Positions 1 to 10,957 of a DNA stretch of 64,000 bases are shown in pieces; within the stretch, counting starts at the first letter, position 1, and each line of letters opens with the position of its first letter. The notes below the pieces were generated by a model. It worked only from the letters and a program-made list of their open reading frames with translations. It ran no database searches and was not told the DNA's origin. The translations under genes and the position numbers were made by a program. This stretch comes from Paramacrobiotus metropolitanus. Taxonomy: Eukaryota; Tardigrada; Eutardigrada; Parachela; Macrobiotidae. The stretch lies in the NCBI RefSeq assembly GCF_019649055.1, contig NW_026570253.1, forward strand, positions 806,001 through 870,000, written 5' to 3'.

Positions 1-716
1 GTTCCACGTATGAACAGCTTCAGCACAGGAAAATCATCCTTGTTCACGTTGAACCGTTCGGCTAAATCGGCATTCTTTTTATCGCCATAGTCTAAGCAGA
101 AACATTCAGACTTTCAGTTTATTGTGTAAAGTGGTGGGGGAAATTTCCAATTAATCGTTACTGCAGGTGTAAATGTAGAAATGTACGAGTAAAACAGCAG
201 TTAAACGAAACTGTTCATAAACCTGCAGTATTCACTTCTGCAAGCAGTAAATCCGGGTTGGCATGTGCCGCTTCCGCCACTTTAATATATTCGTCGTGCT
301 TGTCGCCGTGCGGGAACACCCTGTCGAATTTGACTAGTGCCACTTTGAACAAGGGAAGGATCTGGAAAAAGTCATTGCTACATCGTATTACATTTGAAAA
401 TTTTTCATAAAACCATTCAATCTACACAAAGAATTCCAACCGCATATGTAATTTTGCCAGCTTCGTGCCGAAATGAATTGCAACTTAACTGCAATAGTAA
501 TGTCATAGTCAAGCATTCAGTCGAGTCTTGCAGTTAGCTCTGACATTAAAAATTATTATTCCATAGTTTATAAATCCAGTGGGCACCTGCCTTGTCAAAC
601 GTCCATCCATCCAGGGGAACAGATCCTTTGGCATCTTTACTCTCGGTTAAACCAGCTGCAATGAAGCAAATGCATGCAAACCAGCAAAACTTAGTTACTT
701 TGCTGCATGTATCCAT
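1..716 (-). CDS. ERP29: ERp29/Windbeutel-like ER chaperone, N-terminal part (gene runs off window start)
   Basis: The model has three exons on the minus strand: 591..716, 223..361 and <1..91. It gives the first ~118 residues. The start ATG (714-716) opens a hydrophobic signal peptide (KFCWFACICFIAAG). The ERp29 N-domain, a thioredoxin fold without a CXXC redox site, follows: GWTFDK, KVALVKFDRVFPHGDKHDEY, DLLLAEV and DYGDKKNADLAERF line up with human ERp29 and Drosophila Windbeutel. Family members are ER-lumen, non-redox, PDI-like chaperones; Windbeutel escorts Pipe out of the ER in flies. Intron 1 (362..590) appears to use a GC-AG donor (GCAGGT), because the nearby GT donor breaks the frame. 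The C-terminal D domain and any ER retention signal lie outside the window. The family call is firm; the exact function in this animal is inferred. Confidence 0.9.
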
Positions 717-1839
717 CGTTAATCAGTTCATATGTTATGTTTATTGTACATCCGCAGAATTCACAATTTAGAACATGGAGGGATTAAGATTGGTTTAACT
801 AATCTAATCCAGCACCTCGCAGTAACTAGAATGCTCCGCATATATACATGCAGTCCCAGGTGTCAGGTGGCGAAGATGCAGTCGATAGTGCCATGCCGCT
901 TTTACTTGCGAAGGTTTGTGGGATGCGCAAAAGGGTACAGTATAAATAAGCGTACGGTGCAAAACGTACCGGCGGAACTGGAGAGAAATGAGGACAACTA
1001 AGTGCATACGCACCAAATGAATGCAGTAGAATTACCATTAAAACGGTGTAGCAATAAAGACACCTTGCAGCAGCCCGGTGCAGTGTCAAAATTAATACTG
1101 ATACACAGCAAAATTATTAGCAGCAATATAATTTTGCTGTTTGCGCCATTATTATGCGCCCATCCAAGAGTACGAGTACAGTAACTGCGGAGGCGGTTAA
1201 ACCCTGATGCCCTTTTATTAAGGAGGGAACTATTTAGCGATTTGCTTGTACAGTACTTTGTATGCGAAAGTTTTTGATTTTTTCGGCATATATAGGACAG
1301 CATTAATGTTCACGTGCAAGATGCAACTTCAGTATTGTTAGGATATGCCAGAGCAAACAGCAAAACTCCACTTATTTAATAAAATACCGAAATACTTTCC
1401 ACTGATCTCAAAGGAACATTTAGTACATATCCGTTCTTTAATACAGTAATATCTGAATTATGAACATTTTTGCCTCCACGTAAAGTACAGCATTCCATAA
1501 GACACAAATAGCAAATAATCTCTCATACAGATCACATACTCTGTTACACATATAAACTCTACATGCAAACCTAAAACTTAAAGGAGCTGCGTTAATCGGA
1601 GATTCCCAAAACGAGGAGATTCCATCAATGAAAAGCAGCACACAGCAGCAAAACGACCAGAGAAACAGGTTAATCACGGATCACAACGACTAAACAGTAA
1701 CAGAATAAAGGCCACCTATGTGGACAGAAATATCTCTTTTTGAGCATTACGGTTGAGGATTGGCTAATTCCCATTTCTGATCCAGTATGCGAATATAATT
1801 CTGTATTTAACGCCTAAGCCATCCGGTCTACAGTTTCGA
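717..1839. other. Intergenic: 3' flank of BCKDK and 5' flank of ERp29-like gene
   Basis: About 1.1 kb of AT-rich sequence separates two minus-strand genes. It should hold the BCKDK 3' UTR and the promoter of the ERp29-like gene. Short ORFs on both strands overlap each other and resemble nothing known. I see no RNA gene or repeat here. Confidence 0.6.
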
Positions 1840-4800
1840 TTATATGCGAAAACTGTCTTTGCTATCATCGAGATGGCGCAGCCTCAGATAAACATCCGTT
1901 CCCAGACCTTGCATTGACTCGATTTTTAACGATCCGCCCAGGTAATCCGCATATGCCGAGGATGTTGGCAGACCAAAACCGAATCTACATTAAAAGCAAA
2001 AGATATTTTTTTCAGATAATAACACGCTGACCGTTTCTATTAAATTTGTTTACAAAGGCAGTATTTGATCCTAAATGAAATGAACTAACCCCGCATATAA
2101 AACGTGACCTGCTCAATAACCAACTAAAACAGATACAATTCACGCAGTGCTAAACAAGGCGCATTCTTCCCAGCCGAACGGGCACGCAACAGTAAAGTGC
2201 TTCTGAATACACAGAGTAAATTAGTTCCGCAACACCAGAATACAATCAAGTACGAACGAACCTGGTGAACTTTGAGCATTATTAGTAGTGTTGCACTACG
2301 CCTTTTAATATAATAATGTCAGGGCAACATGACGGTGTGAAAGCACTCTATCTTATTCCGTATTTAGGTATCACACTTCGCGAACTACATTCCCAACAGA
2401 TTCCATACCCGTGCATGGGTCCTCGCGTCACACCGGGGTTGGCCATGGAAATGAAATCATCCATGAATCCCGGTTCCCGATCGCCGGTCGTATCCGAATA
2501 GAACAACGACGCGGTGGTATAGTGATAATCAAAGATATATGGCAAGTGCCGATGCGGTATACCGGCACCGCGATCGGAAATGCGGATAACAAAATCTACG
2601 TCGTTGTTGGCCAGCATAACATGGACACTGGGGAGAGTGTCCACATCGACGTCCTGGTGATTCTCCACGGTTGCTCTACAAAACATTCACTCGGTGTCAG
2701 TCAAAGACAACGGAAAACGATCACTTGTTCGATGTATACTCGTACCTCATAGCATTTTTAAACAATTCCGGAAGGATATAATCCAAAGGGGCAGAGACAT
2801 ATGGAAACGATGCGGACACGTGTCCGCTGATTTTCACCTGAGGTGTCTTGCCGAATTTATTCAAGCACAACTCTCTAAGAAGCAACAAACGAACAAAATG
2901 AAATAGAAAGAAAAATGCCTGATATTCACTAATGATGCTAACTGATGTTTCCATCTGCTCTTTCTGGTACCACCTCAAACTGTAGTAATATATTTCGGTT
3001 CCTGCTAGCTATATTCCGAGAATGATAAGTAAAAAATATTTCACAATTAAAAAGACAAATCTAATTTAAGAATTTTAATCTGCAGAGAATACCGGCTCGA
3101 ACAACCGCTTCACTGTGCGCCACGATTCTATTAGTCCACCGTACGCTATGCTTCTACTGTAGAATTTCTACAGTACATTATGGATTATTAATTATGAGCG
3201 TGAACACGTTCACAATTGATAAGGCATAATATATAAATACAGTATATCCGTTTGGATGACGCCAGCTATTTGTAGATCATCCAGATTTAATTTATCAGCT
3301 AATTTCAGCGTAAGAATTACAGTATCAGTAAAGTCAACCAACTGCAAACAGTTTGTTCTGAAGTTAATCTGTTCTAAGTGCAGTCTGAACGTTCTTTACT
3401 GAAACAGTTGTACTGCTAAAATGAGTAACCAAATGTTCACGAAGAAAACCATATTAAGTATCCGCACCCGCAGTTGTTAATTACTTTTCAAAGTATGAAT
3501 AACCAGAACGCACCTAGTATATTCCGCCCACTTTTCTACTGTTCGATGTAAATTCATGTTGACGCAAATAACACCGATAAAATTCGGTTTGTCCTCATGT
3601 AACGCCAAGTGATGTTCGGCTAGTAAACGGATTCCTAGACGCGAAGTTAATGTTCGATCCAAAAATGCCTTCAGGGTTTCTTTCTGCAAAGTCATTCACT
3701 GTATTACTCAGAAACAAAACATAAATCACATTTCAACCGGAAAAAATTCAACTTAAACCATATCCTATGAAAATCAATGGCAGACCAACACTCCGAAGTT
3801 CCAAACCATTACGAAATCATAAGTACGTCAAAGGCAACAATTACTGCTACGCTACTATGTATAGCAAATGTAAAACCATACAGAACAGTATACAATACAA
3901 ACGCTCCATACTAATGTTAAAATCAACGCTAATTTGAATTCATACATTAGCCGCATTATTCGGTTACGTATAACTATAAATCCCGGTGCAGGTTACAACC
4001 AATTCGTACCGACATGTATTGTCGAGAATCCTTAAATCCTTCCGCCAATGTGGTCACAACATCGCGAAATTCATGTAACAGTTCCCGAATGATATTGCTG
4101 TACTTCTTTTCCGCTTCAAAAGTCTCAATCTGCAAAACTCGATGCGATAAGCAATTGAACCGAATCACATACCGCGAAAAAAGATAATTGCACTTACCGG
4201 AGGAAAACTGTTTAGGATATGGAACGCCCGAATGTACAGCTCGTGCACTTCGGCAATGTGCGGATTGCATCCGACGATAAAAGGTAGTGAGCGGAAACCA
4301 GCCACGCGATGAGCTAACCGCACTGGTAATTCTCTATGCAGATACTGTGCCGATCTCTGCAATGGGCAAAGACATCATTTAACAAAAATGGGACAAAGGA
4401 AGGTATCGGAGGTCGAAAAACTCTTACCAAGATGTGGCTTTTTCCATCCCGACTTTTCCCAGCGTATAGCAACGTCGAGGGTCGCAGTCGCACGGATTGC
4501 TGCAATATAAATGCATTTTTTACACCATCAACATGCCATGATCACAAGAATCAAACCACGCGGCTGCTAAATACATTCAACTATCAACATAATGGCAAAG
4601 TTTAGTCCCAAATATACGCAATGAATTTAAGTACAATACAATTTATGCACTTACTGTATGTACTTATGCACTTATTTACTTATGCAATTTATGTACTGTA
4701 GCGATAGTATTTGTACGATCGATAAGACCGCCCAGTTATGATTTATTCCATCGCGTTATGAATTTGTGTCCACTTTACCGGCTAGTTTCCTTTCTCATGA

Positions 4801-5808
4801 ATTTCTAGAATTCAGTCTTGTGCACAGCTTGCTACAGCTTGCATCTACTTGATTGTTCCTCTTGCTGAAACCCTTGCTTACAACCTTGCTGCGTTCTTGA
4901 TTCCCTTGTCATTAAACATGCCTTGAGTTACGTTGTTGCGTTTGACCGCTTGGGATGAACTAGCGTCATCCCAATCGGAGCCACCTGTGTAATTGCGTTA
5001 CATCTGTAAGAGCGTCCTCGGCCAGCATCGTTGCCGGCCGTGCCACCTTCCACACCAACAGCCGCTTAATCGTGGTAAAGGCTGATCGCCACCCCACTAG
5101 AACAGTAGCCAGATAGGCCACCCACTGTTACAGTACAATGCAATCTAGACGCTAACGCTATGCACGGTAGTTAGAAAGTGACACATTGGCCAAGAAGAAA
5201 TGAAAACAGATTGACGAATATATCAAACTCCGATCAGATGCAAAGATATTAAAACTAAGCATTTGTAATGCGTGCATTTACAACACGAACTCTACTAAAA
5301 CTTTGAAGCGAAAAGCTACTAAAATATTTTAACACTTTTAACGGATCACCTTTAATCCACGCAGTAAAGTAAGTAAATATTTATCAATTAATCCCGATCC
5401 CGTACCACACAACTGAAACCACTGTTCCTGTACTTCAAAAAGTACTGGATTTATTTAGCGATCTGAACGTGAATGCAATCCATCAGTCCGTTTTAGTAGC
5501 TTTTCGTTCAAAGTTGTAGTAGAGTTTCGTGTTGCAAATGCACGTATTGCAAATGCTTAGTTTTACGATTAATATCTTTGCATCTAATCGAAGCTTGATC
5601 CACAGCGAAATCGTACCTTTGCAGCCGCAGTATCCAAGGCAGGATCGTTGAACCAGGTAGATTTCGGGCCGAATTTGGTGTTTTTATCGAAGAGATTCTC
5701 CGATGGAGGCCGTTCGGATGATGCGCAGCGTATCAAGGACAACCACGCGGGGCCATTGCGAGCCATAGGAGCTCGGAGAGGACAGCACACTGCACACACC
5801 AGAGCCAT
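1840..5808 (-). CDS. BCKDK: Branched-chain alpha-ketoacid dehydrogenase kinase, mitochondrial
   Basis: Eight exons on the minus strand: 5617..5808, 4428..4499, 4198..4356, 4010..4129, 3514..3683, 2746..2874, 2409..2675 and 1840..1984. They encode 417 aa, close to the ~412 aa of human BCKDK. Residues 1-30 (MALVCAVCC, few acids, several Arg) look like a mitochondrial presequence. The N-terminal four-helix domain shows [20 protein letters not shown] and VHELYIRAF. The GHKL ATPase domain shows the N box ([14 protein letters not shown]), the G1 box (ISDRGAG) and the G2 box ([11 protein letters not shown]). The C-terminus [20 protein letters not shown] matches the family end. The enzyme phosphorylates the E1-alpha subunit of the branched-chain ketoacid dehydrogenase and slows leucine/isoleucine/valine breakdown. 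Specific BCKDK features, not just those of PDH kinases, are present throughout. Intron 1 carries a foldback element. Confidence 0.96.
5222..5599. repeat. Foldback element (~100-bp inverted arms) in BCKDK intron 1
   Basis: The arm at 5222..5324 is repeated in inverted orientation at about 5490..5599, with a few mismatches and small indels. Shared blocks include GATGCAAAGATATTAA, AAACTAAGCATTTG and CGAAAAGCTACTAAAA. About 165 bp of unrelated sequence separates the arms. The element ends ~17 bp from the exon 1 donor, with no coding capacity. This looks like a non-autonomous foldback transposon (MITE). I could not identify a clear target-site duplication. Confidence 0.75.
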
Positions 5809-6495
5809 TCCATCCACGACCAAGTTAATCTGTTAAACGCTGCAATCCGGAAAGAACTCACAGTCAACGAGAACTTGTTACCGACAGGAGGCAGTACAGC
5901 TAATTACTTATAACGATTTACAAACAACTCAATGTCAAGTTCAGTCTCAGATGAGGTTGTAAGGAATCGTAAGTCAGTAAGTATCTGTGTCCCGAACATT
6001 CCCAAGTGTTCCAAATTCAAAAATAGATAAAATTTTATTTCTATTCTTAATATTCTAACACGATTTCAGTAGCAGTCAGGAAAGCTGCAAACATGTTACC
6101 GTGCTTAAAGGTGCCAGTTATTTACTGTTTACAGTATTTCTAGCCAAACTGCCAAACAGTCTAGTAAAAGCTAGAAGTATTACGAAGTAAACGTTTATTC
6201 GTTAATAAACCTTGTGAAGTCTCTTATACTTAAAGAAGTTAAGTTAAAGTACAGAGCGTTTTTGCTTTGTTCCAGTGGTACTTACCAAGTTACCAAAATC
6301 AGTTAACAATGTCAATCTGCAAAGGATTTACGGCTGTTGACAGGTCGACCCAGAAATCCCAGTTCAACGATCATCTCGCGAACTTCTTGCGAGTAAAAAC
6401 GGAAATTATGCGCCAGAACTAACACGAAAATCAGTAATTGGACCTTTTCTAGAATTTTGCAGTCAGGAAGGAGCAGCACAAGAAGGGCGCTGCTG

Positions 6496-6503
6496 TGACG
6501 TCA
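6496..6503. promoter_or_regulatory. CRE-like palindrome TGACGTCA
   Basis: A perfect consensus CREB/ATF site lies within a locally GC-rich patch (GCTGTGACGTCAGCGCGG). It sits between the divergent BCKDK and GTSF1-like genes, about 0.6-0.7 kb from each start codon. An 8-mer can occur by chance, so a regulatory role is only an inference. Confidence 0.25.
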
Positions 6504-6710
6504 GCGCGGAACTACAGGGATGGTTATGGAACAACGCGGTTTTCCACCTTTGCCGATAATGCACCAAAATGATCAGTCTTCCTTTTAAGTTAGAAAATTA
6601 CAAAATCTGAAACACGTTACACGAAGGAAGGGTACGATTGTCCTGTTCTGAATATGTTGAATTTTTCTGCTATAAGAAAATATACCAAGACAGCTAAATT
6701 GTTGACATTC

Positions 6711-6749
6711 AAAACTGAAAGTCGAATTAATAATTCGACTTTCAGTTTT
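6711..6749. repeat. Perfect 39-bp palindrome (19-1-19)
   Basis: The left arm AAAACTGAAAGTCGAATTA is followed by one A and then its exact reverse complement. It is AT-rich and non-coding. It may be a collapsed inverted-repeat element or a hairpin-forming site. No function is assigned. Confidence 0.85.
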
Positions 6750-7116
6750 AAACGTTATGGTGCAGTAATGATACTACGAGTAGTACTGTATGTGCTGCAA
6801 GGCGCGGTATTAGTAATTTACCCTTTAGGTCATAAGTGATACAGCCTTTTAATTCCCTGTTCAGGTTGTTTGTCCATACTGCTGCAGTAGTGACTGCAGT
6901 CGGAAATCTGCCATTGTTCGTTGAATCTTGAAGTTCAAACTTAAAAGATGTAATAATAGTTGTTGACCAGTTGACGGGAACACAAATTTCTATTTTTATT
7001 TCAGTTTTCCTATTTCAGCTTGGTATTTACTATTTATGGTTTATCTGCGCCGACTTATTAGTTTGTTTGGCATACTTTACGCCTTGTATCAGTACTTCTA
7101 AACGATATTCAGCGAA

Positions 7117-8973
7117 ATGACCGAAAGAAAAGAAGCATCGGAAAACTCTGAAAACTCTGATGATGGCGGAGAAGACGCAATTCTGAAGCGATTCTGGCAG
7201 TTCGATGATGATGCGCGATACGCTTGTCCGTACGATTCCACGCATAAAATCCGTCGATGCCGCTTGGAACGACATCTCATGTCTTGCCGTCAGGTGCGAA
7301 AATACTCTGGAAGAAAATGTGACCATACGCATACTGTAATGGAAACCGCAGGAAATGATTGCGTTTCCTGCATTTTCAGTAGCCATTCTTGTCGTTTAGC
7401 CAAATAATGCAAATTCCTGACGTTTTCTTTAACATGTCTTTGGCAATCTCTGCTTGCATATGCTTATCTTATTTTACTAACTATCATCATCATCGTCATA
7501 ATAAATTATGTACTTTTACTGATTTGTCTACTGACTCTACTCTTAACCCAACTTGTCTGAAACGGTGATGCTGTGTTTAGAAGCATCCGGACATGGTGAT
7601 GGCCACGTGCCCCTACAATGCCACCCACGTGCTGCCCCCGAAAACCTACGTTAAGCACATTCTCGGGTGCCCGGACATGCGCATCCTCGACAAAGACCAG
7701 GGTCAGGTCAAGTCGCGATGGGCCGCGAAAAGTCGCCCCTTAACGGGTACGTCCATTTTTAATTTCTAATGGGTTGATACTTGATAGGGAAAACGCTGTT
7801 GTTGTTGTTGTTGTTTGTCTGCAGGTTCCGTGAGCATGGGAATGGGAAATTCCTTTAATGAGCCGCATCTGCTCGACAACATTCAACTCGGCTTCGGGTA
7901 GGCGGAATATTTAAGTATAACCTTCGGCTTTTTCCGTAGATTCGTATGCCACTCAGTTGATGGCTACTGTAGAATGGCGCAAATCGAAGTTGGAGCCATG
8001 CCAGCGGTGTCCCAAGTGAAAGTGGCCGTGCAGCCTTTTGCGCCACCGCCGCAGCCGCCGAGCCCGGAAACGGGTGAAAATACGGCCACACCTACTCCGT
8101 CTTCGCGATCTGGTTCATTAAGGTGAGACGTTTGCACAGACTAATGAAACCACCCAGTTGGAATTATTATTGAGGTTAAGATTGAGGTTAAGACGAAAAT
8201 GAATGATTTGCATTCATGCATACGGTCAGTTGGATAATTCCACAAAAATATTGCCGTGCACGAGTGCGCTGTACAGTGCAATAAATAATAATAAGTATTA
8301 CTACATATCGAGAAATAAATTCTTACACTAGTATTACTTACTTGTATGCTTTTTCAGTGAACAATATATTGAAGCACTAGCAATGGGCTTCCACGAGCGG
8401 ATTAGGCTCAACATGGCCCAACAGCAGGGTTTGGCCTTGGTGGATCGGTTCAAGAAAGAGAGCGTTATCAAAGGAGGAGTGACATCGCTCTATTCTTGCG
8501 GAGGACAAATGCCGAATGGTAATGGCGTTAAGCTTAAGGATTAGAAAAGTCCAGCTGATTTTAAAATTAATACTCCTTGTGTACATTCGGAAACGGCTTC
8601 TTTCAGATTGTGCTCACTGGCTGTGCCTGAATTGTATTGAACCTGTAAACCAAAATTCCATAAAACAGTAGTATGATAATAATTAATACATAGAACATGG
8701 CTGGGATAGGGTGCAACATGGGTTGTGTTTTGTAATAATTTAACCGAACTACAGTCCCGATCACTGTTTTTAGTTCCGAAAAGTGAGAAGGAGGAAGCGG
8801 AAGATTCCAGTAGCTTGCGTTCCGAGAGCATTAACATAGGAACTGATTATGAGGGCATGTCGACGGGTGAAAGATATTCCAAACGACTGGAACAGTATTT
8901 CTATCGTAGCCAGAGCGCTGTTCGACCAGATTCCGCTCGTTCGCTGGACACCGACATGTCTGCTCCATTCTAA
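7117..8973 (+). CDS. GTSF1: GTSF1/Asterix-like double CHHC zinc-finger protein with long C-terminal extension
   Basis: Six exons: 7117..7293, 7581..7746, 7825..7897, 7973..8122, 8358..8518 and 8774..8973, giving 308 aa. Two U11-48K-type CHHC fingers stand near the N-terminus. The first (residues ~36-58) is CPYDSTHKIRRC then H-x3-C; the second is CPYNATHVLPPKTYVKHILGC. The spacing and the linker KHPDMVMATC match GTSF1. In flies and mice GTSF1 proteins assist nuclear Piwi/PIWI slicing and transposon silencing, with the fingers binding RNA; a similar role here is inferred. The usual family length is ~165 aa, so the last ~190 residues are an extra tail. The tail has a Pro/Gln-rich stretch (PFAPPPQPPSPETG), a helical segment (EQYIEALAMGFHERIRLNMAQQQ) and an acidic Ser-rich end. 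All splice phases close. Confidence 0.88.
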
Positions 8974-10957
8974 ATGTCACACTGCCGCTACAAAATGGAG
9001 TTAGCCGGTGTTCAATTCGGAAACTTTTCTGACTGATCCTTTTTACTGACCAGTTTTTCTTACTTTATTCTTGCTGTACTGGATGGAAGGCAAAATAGAA
9101 CAAAAGATCTCGGCGCAGTTTAGCTGTTACATAGTGGAAACGGTGGTGACAGTGTTATGTGTAAAGCTCTTCTGACTTGAGTTATTTCACTTATTTGCTA
9201 ATAGTGGTGGTCGTCTGTTAGCATTCTGTGTTCATGCGAGACGTAATCGCGAAATAGTTTTGTACAGGTTGTTGCTTTGTTTTATTTCTGTTGATTGTTG
9301 ATTTAACAAAGAAAATCCTGATACGGTGTGCATGTTAAGTTTTATGCCGATGTTACTGATGATGTGACCACACGGTGACCTGGCAGACCGACAAAACGTA
9401 CAGTACTTGCATTACGGTACTTTAATACAGTACGTACAGTACAGTACTTGCAGACCGTCGGCATTTCCGGTATGATGGTATCCTAATAATCCTACCATCT
9501 GGTATCGTAGTATCAGTAGATAATAATTATTCGTACGTCCAATTCGACACCATGCGCCCGCGCTGGTAAATGTTGCACGAAGCCTAAATTGATTCAGGTT
9601 TAAACATTAAAATACAAATAGAATTGTTTGTTTGCGCTGTGCGATACTATAAACCGTGTGTTCTTTGTATCCAAAACAATAGACGCGCTCCTCCTTACGA
9701 CAGGCTCTGGAGGATGTCGTAAGGACTAACAATAAGGAGGCATACTATGTACTTATTGTGGAATGTGGATCCACAGGCAACAGCGACCGAAGCATTTTTT
9801 CCGGCAACGATATTTGTCAAATGTCCATACAGATTCGAAAAGAAAATACCAAGACTTCTTGCTGCGGTAGTTTCATATTATCATTGATTTTAATTTTTAT
9901 TTAGTGGGAATTTTTGTTTACTGCGGGATGCGGGTAGTCCATTGATTCTTACGATTGTTTGTTTTATGTTCTTTTATATTTTTCTAATTTTCTTGTTTTG
10001 TCCAGTTTTCAGTACTGCTGCGGTTATATTTTAAATTTTATTATTAAATACTGACTACTGTATAATATTTTATCCAGGCCCGTCTTTAGCTTTTTGGAAG
10101 GGGGGTGCGCAAAACCTCGCGCCAGCTGCGCCAGTTGGGAAATGGCCGAAAATTTCAGGAAAAACGTAGAAAAGTGGCTGAAAATAAGCCACTTTTCTAC
10201 ACTTTTCTATTGTGATTTTCGGTGCGCCAGCGCCAGTGCGCCCGCGCCAGTCGCATTTTCTTGCGCCAGCGCCTGCTCCCGGCACACCATTTTCCCCTTT
10301 TCTCCCTCCGGGAGGCACGCCCCCCCCCCTTAAAGACGGGCCTGATTTTATCCAATATAAACCTTTTAAAATACACAGTATTATATTGCTTTAATTTTCT
10401 TGCTTTAAGTTTAGTACAGATGCGCTTAAGTCTACTTATTAGCCGGGCGGGCTCCGTAGTCTACACTCTGCACACAAAATTAGCGTCAAAATTCAAACTG
10501 CGGTCGATATGTCGCGATACCGGGAAGTTTGAGCGCGCAGTAATTGTTTTTTATCTAGGATATTGAACAAATCTATAAGTCTAGTACACGATCTCCTGTT
10601 CTGCTTTCTTCACAGATGTTTTAGGCGCGCATTTCGCATTGCCCATTTCGTAATACCATGGTAATACTACCGTGGTAATCAAAAATCATTTTGTCAGCAT
10701 TTGTATTTTATAATTTTTTACATTTTCTTTTTGAGATTGAAGTTTTGCATTGAGCGCCATTCAAATTAGAGTGATTTTTTAGAATTCGTCTCCTGCGTCA
10801 GATCAGACTGAAATGCTTTCATAAGTTGTTGCAGTATCCATGAATATAAGGGTGGTATTCATTATAATGTGAAAGTTTCCTGAAATCAAAGCTGACGCTC
10901 TGTTCCTTTCTTGCGGTACTTCACTCTTCAGCACAAATTGCAAGTGCAGCAGAAACC
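8974..10957. other. Intergenic: 3' flank of GTSF1-like gene, hAT-type MITE, 5' flank of NSD gene
   Basis: Two kilobases hold no recognisable gene. At 9395..9450 the word GTACAGTAC/CAGTACTTGCA recurs several times. The main feature is the MITE at 10075..10344. The small ORFs at 10070..10333 come from that element. Confidence 0.6.
10075..10344. mobile_element. Non-autonomous hAT-type MITE, 270 bp, with 8-bp target duplication
   Basis: The element has perfect 14-bp terminal inverted repeats, CAGGCCCGTCTTTA and TAAAGACGGGCCTG. It is flanked by identical 8-bp duplications, ATTTTATC, at 10067..10074 and 10345..10352. An 8-bp duplication and a CAGG start are typical of hAT transposons. An internal hairpin (10166..10179 against 10187..10200) lies near the middle. 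The interior is GC-rich, with repeated GCGCCAG words, unlike the AT-rich surroundings. No transposase is present, so movement would need a source elsewhere. Confidence 0.9.

Larger units (their letters stand above)
5809..7116. other. Divergent intergenic region between BCKDK and GTSF1-like genes
   Basis: This 1.3-kb stretch separates two head-to-head start codons and should contain both promoters and 5' UTRs. It holds a CRE-like octamer and a perfect 39-bp palindrome, both listed separately. A short ORF at 6654..6839 spans the palindrome and is not a credible gene. Confidence 0.6.

Noticed and set aside
10070-10566. Overlapping ORFs rich in Ala, Pro and Arg
   Set aside because: They lie within or run out of the hAT-type MITE and reflect its GC-rich repeats, not a gene.
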